Assembly: GCF_034087045.1 (NCBI RefSeq) | Contig: NZ_CP139247.1 | Coordinates: 558,001 to 622,000 of the forward strand | Reading direction: 5' to 3' | Source: Chitinophaga sancti | GTDB taxonomy: Bacteria > Bacteroidota > Bacteroidia > Chitinophagales > Chitinophagaceae | DNA length: 64,000 bases | Part shown: piece by piece, positions 1 to 11,200 of the stretch | How the letters are laid out: each line of letters opens with the position of its first letter | Numbering within the stretch: the stretch's first letter is position 1 | Notes under the pieces: generated by a model | Seen by the model: the letters and a program-made list of their open reading frames with translations, nothing else | What the model was told of the DNA's origin: nothing | Database searches by the model: none | Position numbers and translations under genes: made by a program

Positions 1-2
1 CT

Positions 3-3000
3 GATTACCTGTATGCAAAATTCTATGTGAATATGACAGATGATCCTACGATTACAACGGATGATCATTTTGATTTTGTTTCTGCATATGGTAAAGTAAA
101 AACGGCGACCAAAGATGGAAGAAAAATAAGCGTCGTTTTTGAGGATGATGAAGATGGAGGTGTCAGTGTGAATCCATTTATTAGTGCCGCCTGGCAGCGA
201 ATGCGCCTGGAATACCAGCGATATGCCTACCCGGGATATAATAACCGTATCAATGATGATAAGCCTGTAAAAGCCGTTATATCAGCTTTACTGAATGCGT
301 TGAAAACAATGGGGGAGCTGACCACCAATTTCAATAAACGTGCTTATAAGAAAGGCTTTGCAAATACTGTCAAGCTCAATAAGTGCATGGCGAGGTTAGT
401 AAGACGGGATGGACATAAACTGGGAGGTGGTATCAGGGTCTCTTATCTTTCACTGAGTGATGGCTGGTCCCGTATGGATAATGAGCAGAGTGATTACTAT
501 TATCAGCAGGGATATGAATACACAATTACTGAAAACGGTGAAACGATCAGTAGTGGTGTAGCTACTTTTGAACCTTCATTAGGTGGTGATGAAAATGCCA
601 TGCACCTGCCTGTTAATTATACACAGGATGTGAAATGGGGATTGAGTAATTACTTCTACCTGGAACAACCTATGGGAGAAAGTTTATTCCCGGCGCCGTC
701 TGTGGGCTACCGAAAAGTGACGGTATATAATTATGACAAGGATTATAATCTTTCGTTGAAGGCAGGTTATACATCCAAAGAATTCTATACAGCCAAAGAA
801 TACCCGGTTGTAGTGAAACAAACACCTTTGGAAAGTTACCTGCATAATCCTGTCGGGTGGTCTAATTTCTTCGGTGGCAGTACCACTTATGAGTTGGCAA
901 TGTCGCAGGGATATGCTTTGATCCTGAATGATATGCATGGAAAACCTAAGCTGGATCAGGAATTTAACCAATCGGGCGATGAGGTATCTGCTGTAGAATA
1001 TTTTTATAATTCAACGGAAGAGGGCGGAACTTATCGTATCAGTAATACAGTGGATGTAGTGGATAATAATGGTCAGATCACTAAAAACCAGGTGATTGGC
1101 AGAGAGGTGGATGTGTTTGCAGACATGCGGTCCAGTGAACTGTATAATACTGGTCGAAGCATCAATATTGGTTTTGATGTTTTGGCAATTGGCCCATGGC
1201 CTATACCAGTACCGCATTTTCCATGGAATAGCAATACGGATTACAGGTCCTTTAATTCTGCCAGTGTCGTAAAGACAATCCAGTATTATGGTACTGTATC
1301 CAAAATAGAAAAGCGGATAAATGGTTCCAGTATATCTACACAAACATTGTTGTATGATAAATATACTGGCGAACCAGTATTGACCCAGACACAGAATGAA
1401 TTCAATGATCCTGTTTATAACCTGAGTATCCCTGCTTACTGGATGTATAGTCGTATGGGCATGGCTTATAAGAATATGGGTATGCTGCTGTCTGGTTTCT
1501 CTACAGACGGGAATGCTGTTGTTTCCGGTACTTATTCTCCTTACTTAACAGCTGGTGATGAATTGGTGGATATTGGTAATGGCTACCAGTTATGGGTAGT
1601 GAATTCTCCTACATCCACTGGTGGTGCGAGTGCATTGAGAGTGATAGATGGTGTCGGAAGAGTGGTGAAAGGATATGCAGGAAATGTAAAAGTAGTGAGG
1701 TCTGGTTATCGAAACGTACTGAATAACGAGGCCACTGTTATTACCTGTTTGAAAAATCCGGTGGAAGGAACAAAACTGGTAGCACTCAACAATGAAGACC
1801 TGACAAGGTTAAAGGTGATCAATGCTTCTGCAGTATTATATGAGGAGGCATGGGGACAGGAAGCGGATTGTAATATCAAAAGTTGTCCGACTGGTTATAA
1901 TGAAGGGCCAAATGGCGATTGTGTGATCAAAGCTAATTACACGACTGCCCCCAAATTATTCCAACTTGTACATGGCGATGTGTCATCGTTGTATGGTAAA
2001 AGAGGTGCATTCTTTTTTGACAAGGATACCAGGGAACAAATTGCTACCAGTACTGGTGCTTACTGGATGGGAGGCAATAACTGCGTGGGATGTGACCGGC
2101 TAAGTAAAACCGGTATCTGGTTAAAAACACTGGATATAGGTCGCTGGTTTGGGGTAGCCACTTGTATCACAGTTCCTACTGAAGGGGACTACTTTTTTGG
2201 GTATGGATCTGATGACCTGATGCGATTGTATATAGATGGTGCCAAAGTAGATAGTTTCCGGGGAGCTAGCGAAAGTTTCCATGAGGCATGGAGGATCTAT
2301 CCTTATCACCTGACAGCAGGTAAGCATACCATTCGCTTTGATGCGGCAAGTAGTGTGGGTGATCAATCAGTGGCACTTGAAATATATAATAACCACGATT
2401 TAACCACATTGAAAGAAGGCGATCCAGGTAAGATCAGCACTTTGTTTACTTCTTCTGACCTGCTTGACAGAACGGATGTATTGATCTTCTATACAGATGG
2501 TTATGGCAATAATTTAGGACAAAATTATGGCTGTACATCCGGACAGGCTTTGAATTTATGTGATGGTATGGTGACCTGTGGTCTGGCAAAGCCTAAAGGT
2601 AGTTGTCCGGATGGATTTACACCAAGTGCGGATGGGCAGGCATGTAATCCTTCAAGTAGTACTATTAATACTAATACCGGATTAAATATCGCCTATGGTA
2701 GTAAGTGGTCTGAATATAGTCAGGATGGAGCCATCATCTATAATGAACTGGGGGTACCTGTCACTACAGTCAAAAGCACTTATTGGGGTACAGATAACTG
2801 CTCAGTTTCTCAATCACGTGTATCTTCCTCCTCCAGCTCTTCAAGTTCTTCTTCAAGCTATTGTGGCAGGTTAAATACAGTAGGATTCTGGTTAAATAGC
2901 GATTATGGTAATCAATGGATAGGAGTAAAAGCTTGTCTGAAAGTACCAGAGACCAGGACTTATTACCTGGGATATGGCGTAGATAATAGTGCTAAAATTT

Positions 3001-4445
3001 ATATAGATGACGTGCTGTACATATCTGATATGGGAGCTGTAGAGGAGGCATACCATCAATGGAAGGTATATCCCATCTATTTGGCAGCAGGTCAACACGT
3101 GATCCGCATAGAAGCACAAAACGAGTTAGATGCCAGAGCAGTAGGTGTAGAGGTCTATAATAACACCTTAGAGGAGCTCGTAAATAATAGCATCACGCCA
3201 ACGACTATTTTTACCACAGCTGATTTCCAGGATGGTAAAACCTATTTTACTTATGTAAAAGACATTGTGGGCAATGAAGTGGTAGAAAGTAAATTCAATT
3301 GTACAGTAGGTCAGGTGGATGTTTGTGCTGAGCCTTTGGGCTGCCCTGCTATACCGAATGGCGTTGTATTAAACCCATATGTAAATGGTTACCTGGGTAA
3401 CTGGCTGCCATCTCAACAAAAAGTATGGTTGGCCAACCGCTCCGGACAAACCCTGGTCACTGATAATACGGTGAACCCTGAAATCCGTAATAACGGCTAC
3501 CTGCCTGGCTTCTATCCATTCTGGTGGTATGATGCCAGCTGGAATACCTCTACCAGTACAAACTGGGTAACTGCTACTACCAGCACTTTGTATGACAGGC
3601 AATCACAGGAAGTAGAAAGTAAAAATGCCCTGAATATTTATAGTGCTGCCAGGTTTGGTTTTAAAGAAACAAAACCGCTTGCCGTGGGTGGGAATATGAA
3701 ACAGCGTGAAATGTATACAGACGCATTCGAGGATTATGGGTTCAATGCATTAAATATTACTAATGCCATCTGCAAACCGGATAATTTCAATATATACAAT
3801 GTATATGGCAGCAGCAACCTTGATGAAACCGTAGCGCATACGGGTAATTACAGCCTAAAGATCCCGGCAGCTGGTATTAACCTGTCCAGCTATGTATACT
3901 CTTATGAACATACTCCTGGTATTTACCTGGCCAATAACCAGTTTGGCGAATACTATCGTCAGCCGGCATCCTGGCTGGGCCTTAGAGGATTCTGTCCTGT
4001 TCCGGGCAGGGATTATGTTTTCTCTGTTTGGGTGTATGATAATGCAGGTCCGGCTTCCACGCCAGGCCTCACTGTAAAAGTGAATGATGGTGCATATACT
4101 GTAACACTGAAGAAGAAAGCAGCTGTAGAAGGCTGGAAACTCATGGAAGGTACGATCTCCAAAGATTGGATAGGCACGACCGAAATGGGCAGTTTCAGCC
4201 TCAGTATCACCGGGTCCGGGTTAAGAATAGACGATATCAGGATCTTCCCATTTGATGGTCAGATGAAGTCATATGTGTATAGTGATAAAACCCAGTGGCT
4301 GATGGCAGAGCTGGATGAAAATAACTATGCCACTTTCTATGAATATGATGAAGAAGGTGCACTGATAAGGACTAAGAAGGAGACAGAACGTGGTATCATG
4401 ACTATTAAAGAAAACCGTTCTCAAATAAGGTATAGTCCATTTTAA
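3..4445 (+). CDS. Secreted PA14/jelly-roll surface protein of the RHS locus, 5' end outside window
   Basis: The reading frame is open to the left edge (in-frame codons before the GTG at 27), so this is the 3' part of a longer gene. Seen in the sequence: two PA14-like modules at about nt 1940-2400 and 2680-3170, each with an xYFxGYGxDDxxRLYIDG-like strand and a conserved end 'EIYNN'/'EVYNN'. Short Cys-rich linkers precede them, and a run of 12 serines lies near nt 2825-2860. A jelly-roll-like carbohydrate-binding fold follows at about nt 3800-4250, then a tail with YD-type repeats ('YEYDEEGALIRTKKETERG') as found at the end of Bacteroidota RHS-associated proteins. PA14 modules are known sugar- or surface-binding units, so I infer an extracellular adhesive role. 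Only 11 bp separate it from the next gene, so it probably shares a transcript with the RHS gene. The function of the missing N-terminus is unknown. Confidence 0.8.
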   Translation, partial: DYLYAKFYVNMTDDPTITTDDHFDFVSAYGKVKTATKDGRKISVVFEDDEDGGVSVNPFISAAWQRMRLEYQRYAYPGYNNRINDDKPVKAVISALLNALKTMGELTTNFNKRAYKKGFANTVKLNKCMARLVRRDGHKLGGGIRVSYLSLSDGWSRMDNEQSDYYYQQGYEYTITENGETISSGVATFEPSLGGDENAMHLPVNYTQDVKWGLSNYFYLEQPMGESLFPAPSVGYRKVTVYNYDKDYNLSLKAGYTSKEFYTAKEYPVVVKQTPLESYLHNPVGWSNFFGGSTTYELAMSQGYALILNDMHGKPKLDQEFNQSGDEVSAVEYFYNSTEEGGTYRISNTVDVVDNNGQITKNQVIGREVDVFADMRSSELYNTGRSINIGFDVLAIGPWPIPVPHFPWNSNTDYRSFNSASVVKTIQYYGTVSKIEKRINGSSISTQTLLYDKYTGEPVLTQTQNEFNDPVYNLSIPAYWMYSRMGMAYKNMGMLLSGFSTDGNAVVSGTYSPYLTAGDELVDIGNGYQLWVVNSPTSTGGASALRVIDGVGRVVKGYAGNVKVVRSGYRNVLNNEATVITCLKNPVEGTKLVALNNEDLTRLKVINASAVLYEEAWGQEADCNIKSCPTGYNEGPNGDCVIKANYTTAPKLFQLVHGDVSSLYGKRGAFFFDKDTREQIATSTGAYWMGGNNCVGCDRLSKTGIWLKTLDIGRWFGVATCITVPTEGDYFFGYGSDDLMRLYIDGAKVDSFRGASESFHEAWRIYPYHLTAGKHTIRFDAASSVGDQSVALEIYNNHDLTTLKEGDPGKISTLFTSSDLLDRTDVLIFYTDGYGNNLGQNYGCTSGQALNLCDGMVTCGLAKPKGSCPDGFTPSADGQACNPSSSTINTNTGLNIAYGSKWSEYSQDGAIIYNELGVPVTTVKSTYWGTDNCSVSQSRVSSSSSSSSSSSSYCGRLNTVGFWLNSDYGNQWIGVKACLKVPETRTYYLGYGVDNSAKIYIDDVLYISDMGAVEEAYHQWKVYPIYLAAGQHVIRIEAQNELDARAVGVEVYNNTLEELVNNSITPTTIFTTADFQDGKTYFTYVKDIVGNEVVESKFNCTVGQVDVCAEPLGCPAIPNGVVLNPYVNGYLGNWLPSQQKVWLANRSGQTLVTDNTVNPEIRNNGYLPGFYPFWWYDASWNTSTSTNWVTATTSTLYDRQSQEVESKNALNIYSAARFGFKETKPLAVGGNMKQREMYTDAFEDYGFNALNITNAICKPDNFNIYNVYGSSNLDETVAHTGNYSLKIPAAGINLSSYVYSYEHTPGIYLANNQFGEYYRQPASWLGLRGFCPVPGRDYVFSVWVYDNAGPASTPGLTVKVNDGAYTVTLKKKAAVEGWKLMEGTISKDWIGTTEMGSFSLSITGSGLRIDDIRIFPFDGQMKSYVYSDKTQWLMAELDENNYATFYEYDEEGALIRTKKETERGIMTIKENRSQIRYSPF

Positions 4446-4456
4446 TTGCTAATAAC

Positions 4457-5251
4457 ATGAAGAATATACATAAGAAAATAGTAATTGTTGGCCTGGTAAC
4501 GGTAGTAGCAGCCGGTGCTTTTGCAGGTGTAAGAAAGTGGGTGAGTACACCGGCTAAAGAAGAAGATATGTCAATGGAGGAGCTTTTTGCTCCTCCCGAA
4601 GGCATCAAACTCAGTAAAGAAGAAATAGCCACGCTGGCAGATATGTCAAAAGTATTGCACCAGCTGGATACATTGAAAGTATACACCTTAAGCGGATCTT
4701 ATGCTGTGCAGGATCTGGCTGATTCAAGCAATAATATGCAGGCTGACTTTTTCTATACAAGGCAGGATAGTGCGGCTTATTATCGAATTGGTCAACAGGA
4801 AATGATAGCTCTTTCAGAATGCTTTATTACTGTAGATCACGCGACAAAAAAGATCTTCCTGGCACCACACAAAAAAGTGAATCCTCCATTTAATTCACCG
4901 TTGAAAGAGGAGAATAAATACATCGCGAGGGAATCATATCATGTATCAAGGTCAGATAAAGGCGGACTATCAAAGATCACCCTGTTTAATGATACCCATG
5001 TGAGCTGCAGAGAATACAATTTATTATTTGATAGTACTGGCATGATCCGGCAGACAGATATGCGGATGACGGATCCATTACGAGCTACTGATCATACAAA
5101 GGATAAGCTGGTTGTGATGAAGATAAACAACTGGCAGATGGGGATTGCAAAAGCGCCGTTGTTGCGGATGGATAAATATGTTCATGTCCGTAACGGAGTG
5201 GTTACATCTGCGATCAACGACTATGAAATTATCAGGTATCAACATCAGTAG
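4457..5251 (+). CDS. Membrane-anchored protein of unknown function in RHS operon
   Basis: 264 aa, not recognised as a named family. A single hydrophobic helix at residues 8-26 preceded by lysines suggests an inner-membrane anchor or uncleaved signal, with the rest (mixed alpha/beta, charged, no cysteine pairs) in the periplasm. It sits 11 bp after the PA14 protein and 16 bp before the RHS gene, so the three are very likely co-transcribed. I infer that it helps export, folding or anchoring of the two very large secreted proteins; nothing in the sequence proves this. The ATG at 4457 gives a plausible N-terminus (MKNIHKKIVIVG) directly before the helix. Confidence 0.75.
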   Translation: MKNIHKKIVIVGLVTVVAAGAFAGVRKWVSTPAKEEDMSMEELFAPPEGIKLSKEEIATLADMSKVLHQLDTLKVYTLSGSYAVQDLADSSNNMQADFFYTRQDSAAYYRIGQQEMIALSECFITVDHATKKIFLAPHKKVNPPFNSPLKEENKYIARESYHVSRSDKGGLSKITLFNDTHVSCREYNLLFDSTGMIRQTDMRMTDPLRATDHTKDKLVVMKINNWQMGIAKAPLLRMDKYVHVRNGVVTSAINDYEIIRYQHQ

Positions 5252-5267
5252 TTAAAGGATATATGCT

Positions 5268-8200
5268 ATGCGACTAAATTCTTTAATAAAGAATAAAACA
5301 TTATTTAGTTATCATTTACCTCGGCCTATGCCTAAGATTGTTTGCTATCCTATCCGGTTCATTGCCTTATTATTTATTCCCCTGTTTGCAGGTATCATCA
5401 CCTATGCCGCTGCCGGTCCGGGTATAGAAACCTACCAGCACGAGAAGAAGGGAAAATTTAAGCAAGGTGATACCCTGATCGTAAAGGATGAAAAGTTTGA
5501 AAACTCAGCCGTTGACTGGAGTAAGATTAATAACCGAAAGGTGACGAATATTATTACCCTGAGCCTGGATAAAGATGAAGTTAATAAGATCACCCAGGCG
5601 TTTTCAGCGGAAATGAAGATAAAGATTGAATACTGGGCACAACCTAACCAGGCGGATCCGGGTGTTTTAGACAATATTAAACTGAAAGTAACCTATGATC
5701 CAACTACGGGGGCTAGTTACCAGGCTTCCTCGGATTATCACTTTGATAATTCGTACAAAGTGCAGATAACTATTGAGGATTTTACCAGTGCAGAGTTGGG
5801 AGACGATTTGCCGGCCGCTTTTCATCTGATGGGGCAGGTGATTGTAGAACGTACCTATGAAATAGATAATAATACGCCCATTGTAACGCATGTTACCATG
5901 GGGCCTTCCAATTCCACTGCTTACCAGGCATCATTGACCTGGAATAAGTTGGATGGTGCACAGGAATATGATCTTGAATGGACGTTTATATACTCTGGTA
6001 CTGACTTTGGAAGGGAGCTCAATACCAGTTATCCTGATTTTACTGTGCCGATGGTACAGAAGATGTTTAAAAACAATGCTACACGTGTCACGGTACAACA
6101 GGAGTATTATGATATTACCCAGACCAGTTACAATTCATTTATATTAATACGTATTCGTCCTGTTCATTATGATGATGAGGGATACCGTATTGAGGGCGAT
6201 TGGAACTACGGGTTGGAACGTGATGGTAATACCTTCATAGGAGCCATGGATATACCTTCTGCAGGGAGACAGTCCAATTTTAACTGGACATATGATGCGG
6301 CCTATGCAGAAGATGGTAAACGTAAAGAGGTGATTCATTTCCTGGATGGATCATTACGTGAGCGTCAGGCGGTGACCCTCAGTAATACCGAGCAGAAGGC
6401 GATTGTACAGGAGACATTGTATGATGAAGTCGGGCGTCCTGTTGTAAATATAATGCCGGCGCCGGTGAATAATAATTCCCTTAAATATTATAAGGGACTG
6501 CATCCTGCTACTGATGGTAATACTTATGATTATAGCTATGCATATGGCAACAATACAGATTGTATAGCTACCCCAGCACCTTTGGGTACAACTGGTTACG
6601 ATGATGTAGATAACTCCAATACTAGTGTAACAGTAGGTGGTGCGGGGCAGTATTATTCTCCTGAAAACGTCTTTTATAATCTTGATAATAATTCTGTTAA
6701 TAAATACACACCTGATGCGGGAGGATATCCTTTCTCTGTAACCAGGTATACTTCAGATAATACCAATCGTGTAACGGTAAAGGGTAGTGTAGGAGCATTA
6801 TTTCAGCCTGGGCCTGATCAGACCACCAGCAAGGCTGTAAGAATCTATTACGGAACACCTGATCAATGGGAACTCGACAGGTTATTTGGTAATGATGTCG
6901 GTTTTGCCAGCCATTACCTGAAAACGATGACTGTAGATGGGAATGGACAGATTGGAATATCATATGCCAACGCATCAGGTAAAGTAATTGCCAGCGCACT
7001 GGCTGGTGATGCACCTGAAGGTTTGGATGAGCTGCCCGGCAAACCGGCAACCCATGAGGTCACTGCTATTATTATAGACACAAGCCAGTTCAAATTTGAT
7101 GCTGCCAGGTTATCCATGTCAGCTGTCAAAACTTATCTGAATGCGGTACCTGGTCCTGTGACGATCACATATAATATTGCGCAGCTGATTAAGACGTATG
7201 AGGAAAACAGTGTGAAGATCTGTAGTAACTGTTACTATGAGCTGAATATACAGGTCACTGATGATTGTAATGAAGTAGTGTATCACAATGAAAGTCCTAT
7301 TCCTGTTGGAAGCCTGACCAGTAATTGTAGTAATACAGCGGTGAGTACAGGTTCTATTCCTGCCACCTTTGGTAAGGCCGGGCCTTATTACATCACCTTT
7401 ACCCTAGGCTTGTCACAGACCGCTATAGATAATTATACCAGCGATTTTGTAAGCAGTAATACCAATTTGCGTAGTCAGTGGAGTTTTGTATATCCCACAT
7501 TAAATGAAAAGGATTTCGATGCCTGTTTCAATGATTGTGCAACTTGTCTGACCTCTCTTGGTACTAAAGCTGACTTCGTGAGCCGGGTAGTCACCGAATT
7601 GACAAAGGATGCTAACCTGGTGGCCAAAACGGACTCTATTACGCAGTGGGCAGGTGTAAAGTATGACGCATTGTATAGCCAGTGTCAGCTTTTACAGAGT
7701 ACCTGTGGTACTTCTCCATGTGATGATATGATGCATTTAATGCTGCAGGATGTAAGTCCGAATGGACAGTATGCTTTATTTGATGAATCGGGTTCTCCAC
7801 TTGAATCGGGAATAAACGTATTGTATAATAACTGGCGTACTGTTTTCCCGATCATTAACAATCCTTCTAATGTAAATTATCAGAAAAACCTGGTGGAACT
7901 GGGTAATGGACTGACTTCGTCTGCCAATGACCCGGATTTTACACTGGCCATGTTAGTGGAATACTGGAAGTCTGAATGGGCTACCTTGTTCCTGCCTTAC
8001 CATCCGGAGTATTGTGCCTTACAATTCTGTCAGGCTTATGGTGTACCTGAAAGCTGGGATGACCGTTTGAAGAATGTTGTGCAGAGTACCACAAACCTGA
8101 ACACCATTCTGCCTGGTGTTACGTATAGCAGAACAGATGCTTCCTGGCTGGTAAACAATGACCCATTCTTTACCACCTATGCGCCGGATTACAAATCCAG

Positions 8201-11200
8201 GGTGATCTCTGACCTCGCCAATTATACAACGGTGATGGGGATTACAGGAGTTACCACTAATTCCCTGGCCAATAAAACACTACAGCAATATGTAGATTAC
8301 ATCGTGTATTGTGCGGATGGGGATGGCAATATCAATAGTGTGAATCAGGGAGGAGGAACGACCAGTGATAACTGGAGCTATTGTACTCCGGTAGAGAGCT
8401 GTCGTATCCCGGATGTGGAGTTCCGTACATACCGTGAACTTTACCTGGAATTGAAACAACGGTATTACCAGGAGATCAGGAGTGCGAATTACTGTGGCAG
8501 TGCCTGTACAGTAGATAATTCTTCCGGTTTTGTATTTAGCTCCTGTGCGAAGGTGAGTGACTTTGTAATCAGTGAGTCTGATGTGACCTTGTCTGGATGT
8601 ACCGGAAAGGTAGCTAAGATTACTTATACTGGTATCGGTTTGCCATCAGCAACTACCGTACAATTTTATTATCCAGCAGAAACTGTTGTTGATAATGTGA
8701 CTTATGTGACAGGCATCACATTTGAAGTTGGACAAACAGAACGCGTATTTTGTGTACCTGATAATGTGCCTGTCAATACAATCCGTGTTTCAAATGTAAT
8801 TTGTAATAACAGTGGAAGTAATAGTGGTGATGGTGGTGACGATGAAGATACGAAGTGGGATTGTGCAAACTGGAAACTGAGTTGGTTTTCACCTATCTAT
8901 AACAGCCAGGATAATCCTAAGAGTATTGGCGTTTCCTATATTGGAGCTGAAACAATTCCGACAGGAAAATATACTTATGTGGTAGTAAAGGCCACTGTCA
9001 ATGGAGTTGTGAAATATGGGGCAATAAGGATCGATGCGACTACACTTTCGGGTACATGGTCACCTGAAAACCCTAACAACCAGTATTCTCTTTTAGATTA
9101 TGGAATGGTACAAACCCAATGTACCTCTTCGGTGATAGCGTTTGAATCATCCTCATCAGCAAGGCTTGCGTCAACAGCTTCCACAACAGAGGCTGCAACC
9201 ACTACAGCATCTACAGCTACTATAGCCACTACAGAAGCTGCCAGTACCTGTGATGAAGCTTATAAATATAAGATCTCACGTGTTACAAACATTTCCTTTG
9301 GTGGTAATATGAATATTCCTTCTACGGCAGCGGCTTTAACAGATAGTCTCAACCTGCAGTTAGCCACGATGGTGCACTCAAATTGTGAAACCATGGCAGA
9401 CGATTGGATGACTAAGCTGGATGCTTGTCTGAATAGTAATTCCACTTATCTTGCTAAAAAGGCAACCTTAAAAGCAGCACTTATCGAGATCTGTGCGGCA
9501 GGAGGTGATACATCTCACTTATATGGAGCGAGCACTACGCCAAATGGGACACTGGTAGGAGGTTATAGTTCCTTTAAAGATGCCATCAAAGGTATCCTGG
9601 GGCTGAGCACTTTCAGCATGATCTGTAACCCATGGTTGATAGATGCGCCTTATCCATATAGTGTACAGATGCAGGCATCAGATAAAATAGTCAGTAAGAC
9701 GAATTTTGCGATCTGTAACAAAGTATCTTCTTTAAAAATTGCATCTGGCACTGCGACTGGTGATAATGATGGATTCTATACCTGGCTGAAAAATCGATTT
9801 GGGGATGGAATGACGTTATCAAAAGACGAGTTGATCACCTTGCAGAATGGATGTGGAAACTGTCGGTTCCTATTGACGAGCAACATCAAGTTGCCAGTAT
9901 TCTTTGATGGGTATGCAAAAGGAGAAGCCAATTACTGGGATTATAATGATGCAGTCAGTGCGTTTAATACAGATATGGGTGGTAGTGTGGATGTAAGTGA
10001 TGCGAACTATCGGGATGTATTTACGAACTATATGAACCAGCGTTGGGGTTTTACACTGACTTATGATGATTATGTAGATTATAAAGCAAAGATAGATGTT
10101 GACATCAGTGCAATATTGCTGAATAAGGTAGCATATCCTACGGTGACAGAAGATCCATATGCATGTATGGTACAGCAGGTGAATGATGCGGCGGCTACGG
10201 GTTATGTATTGTACCATGAATATATAGATGAAGTAAAGAGAATCTTCCGTAAGGAGTACATTGCTTATTGCGGCAGTGTAAAGCCAACTGTGAAACTGAC
10301 CAGCCAGCAGGCGATCTATCATCATACGTTGTATTACTATGATCAGGCGGGTAATCTTGTGCGTACGGTGCCGCCGGAAGGTGTGCACCTGGTAGATGAA
10401 TCTTTATTTAATCAGATTGATAAGGCCAGAATAAACGTGGATCCGGTATGTAATTATACTGGTCCGATCACAAATTCCAGTGTGGATTCTGCAAAGACGG
10501 CTTTAACGAATGTGATTGGGCTGGGTACTAATAGTGCGATGGAGTTCTGGATGTATAAGCCTAATGGAGGATCGGTACAGTTTGTAACCACTACAGGTAG
10601 TAGTAAATACCTGGTGAATGTATGTCTGGATGGTCGTTATGCACACCTGGATATATATGGTATGACAGTGAGTGGTGGTACGGTAGATCTGACATCATCT
10701 CATCATACAGATGCAGATATGCAGGCTGTTCTGCCATTGGGGCAATGGACGCATATTGTTTTCCAGGGGTATGGTTTGGATAATGATAATCGGGATGTTT
10801 ATATCAATGGTGTAAAGTGCCCGGTGGTGACGAATGCAACGACTGGAGGATGTGGTTGGGAGTTGAGTAGTGGTAGCAGTACACCAGTGTATCCCCAGGA
10901 TTTGGGTTATGTAAAACATATGCGTGTGTATAGCCGGCTGATGACGGAGGCGGAAATTGCGGCGAATGCGGCGGATCCTTGTCTGGGGATTAGTATCGGA
11001 AGTGATGTAGCATTGAAGCCGGGTTATTGGTTCAAGTATAATACGCCGACGAGTGGTGCGGGGAGTGTCGGGTCAGGTATAACGGAGACATCGGTTACAC
11101 CGATTTATCCAACGCATACGTTGGCGACTAGTTATGCATATCAGTCTTTGAATAAGGCTACTTTGAAGGTGTCGCCTGATGGAGGTAAAGAGCAACACTG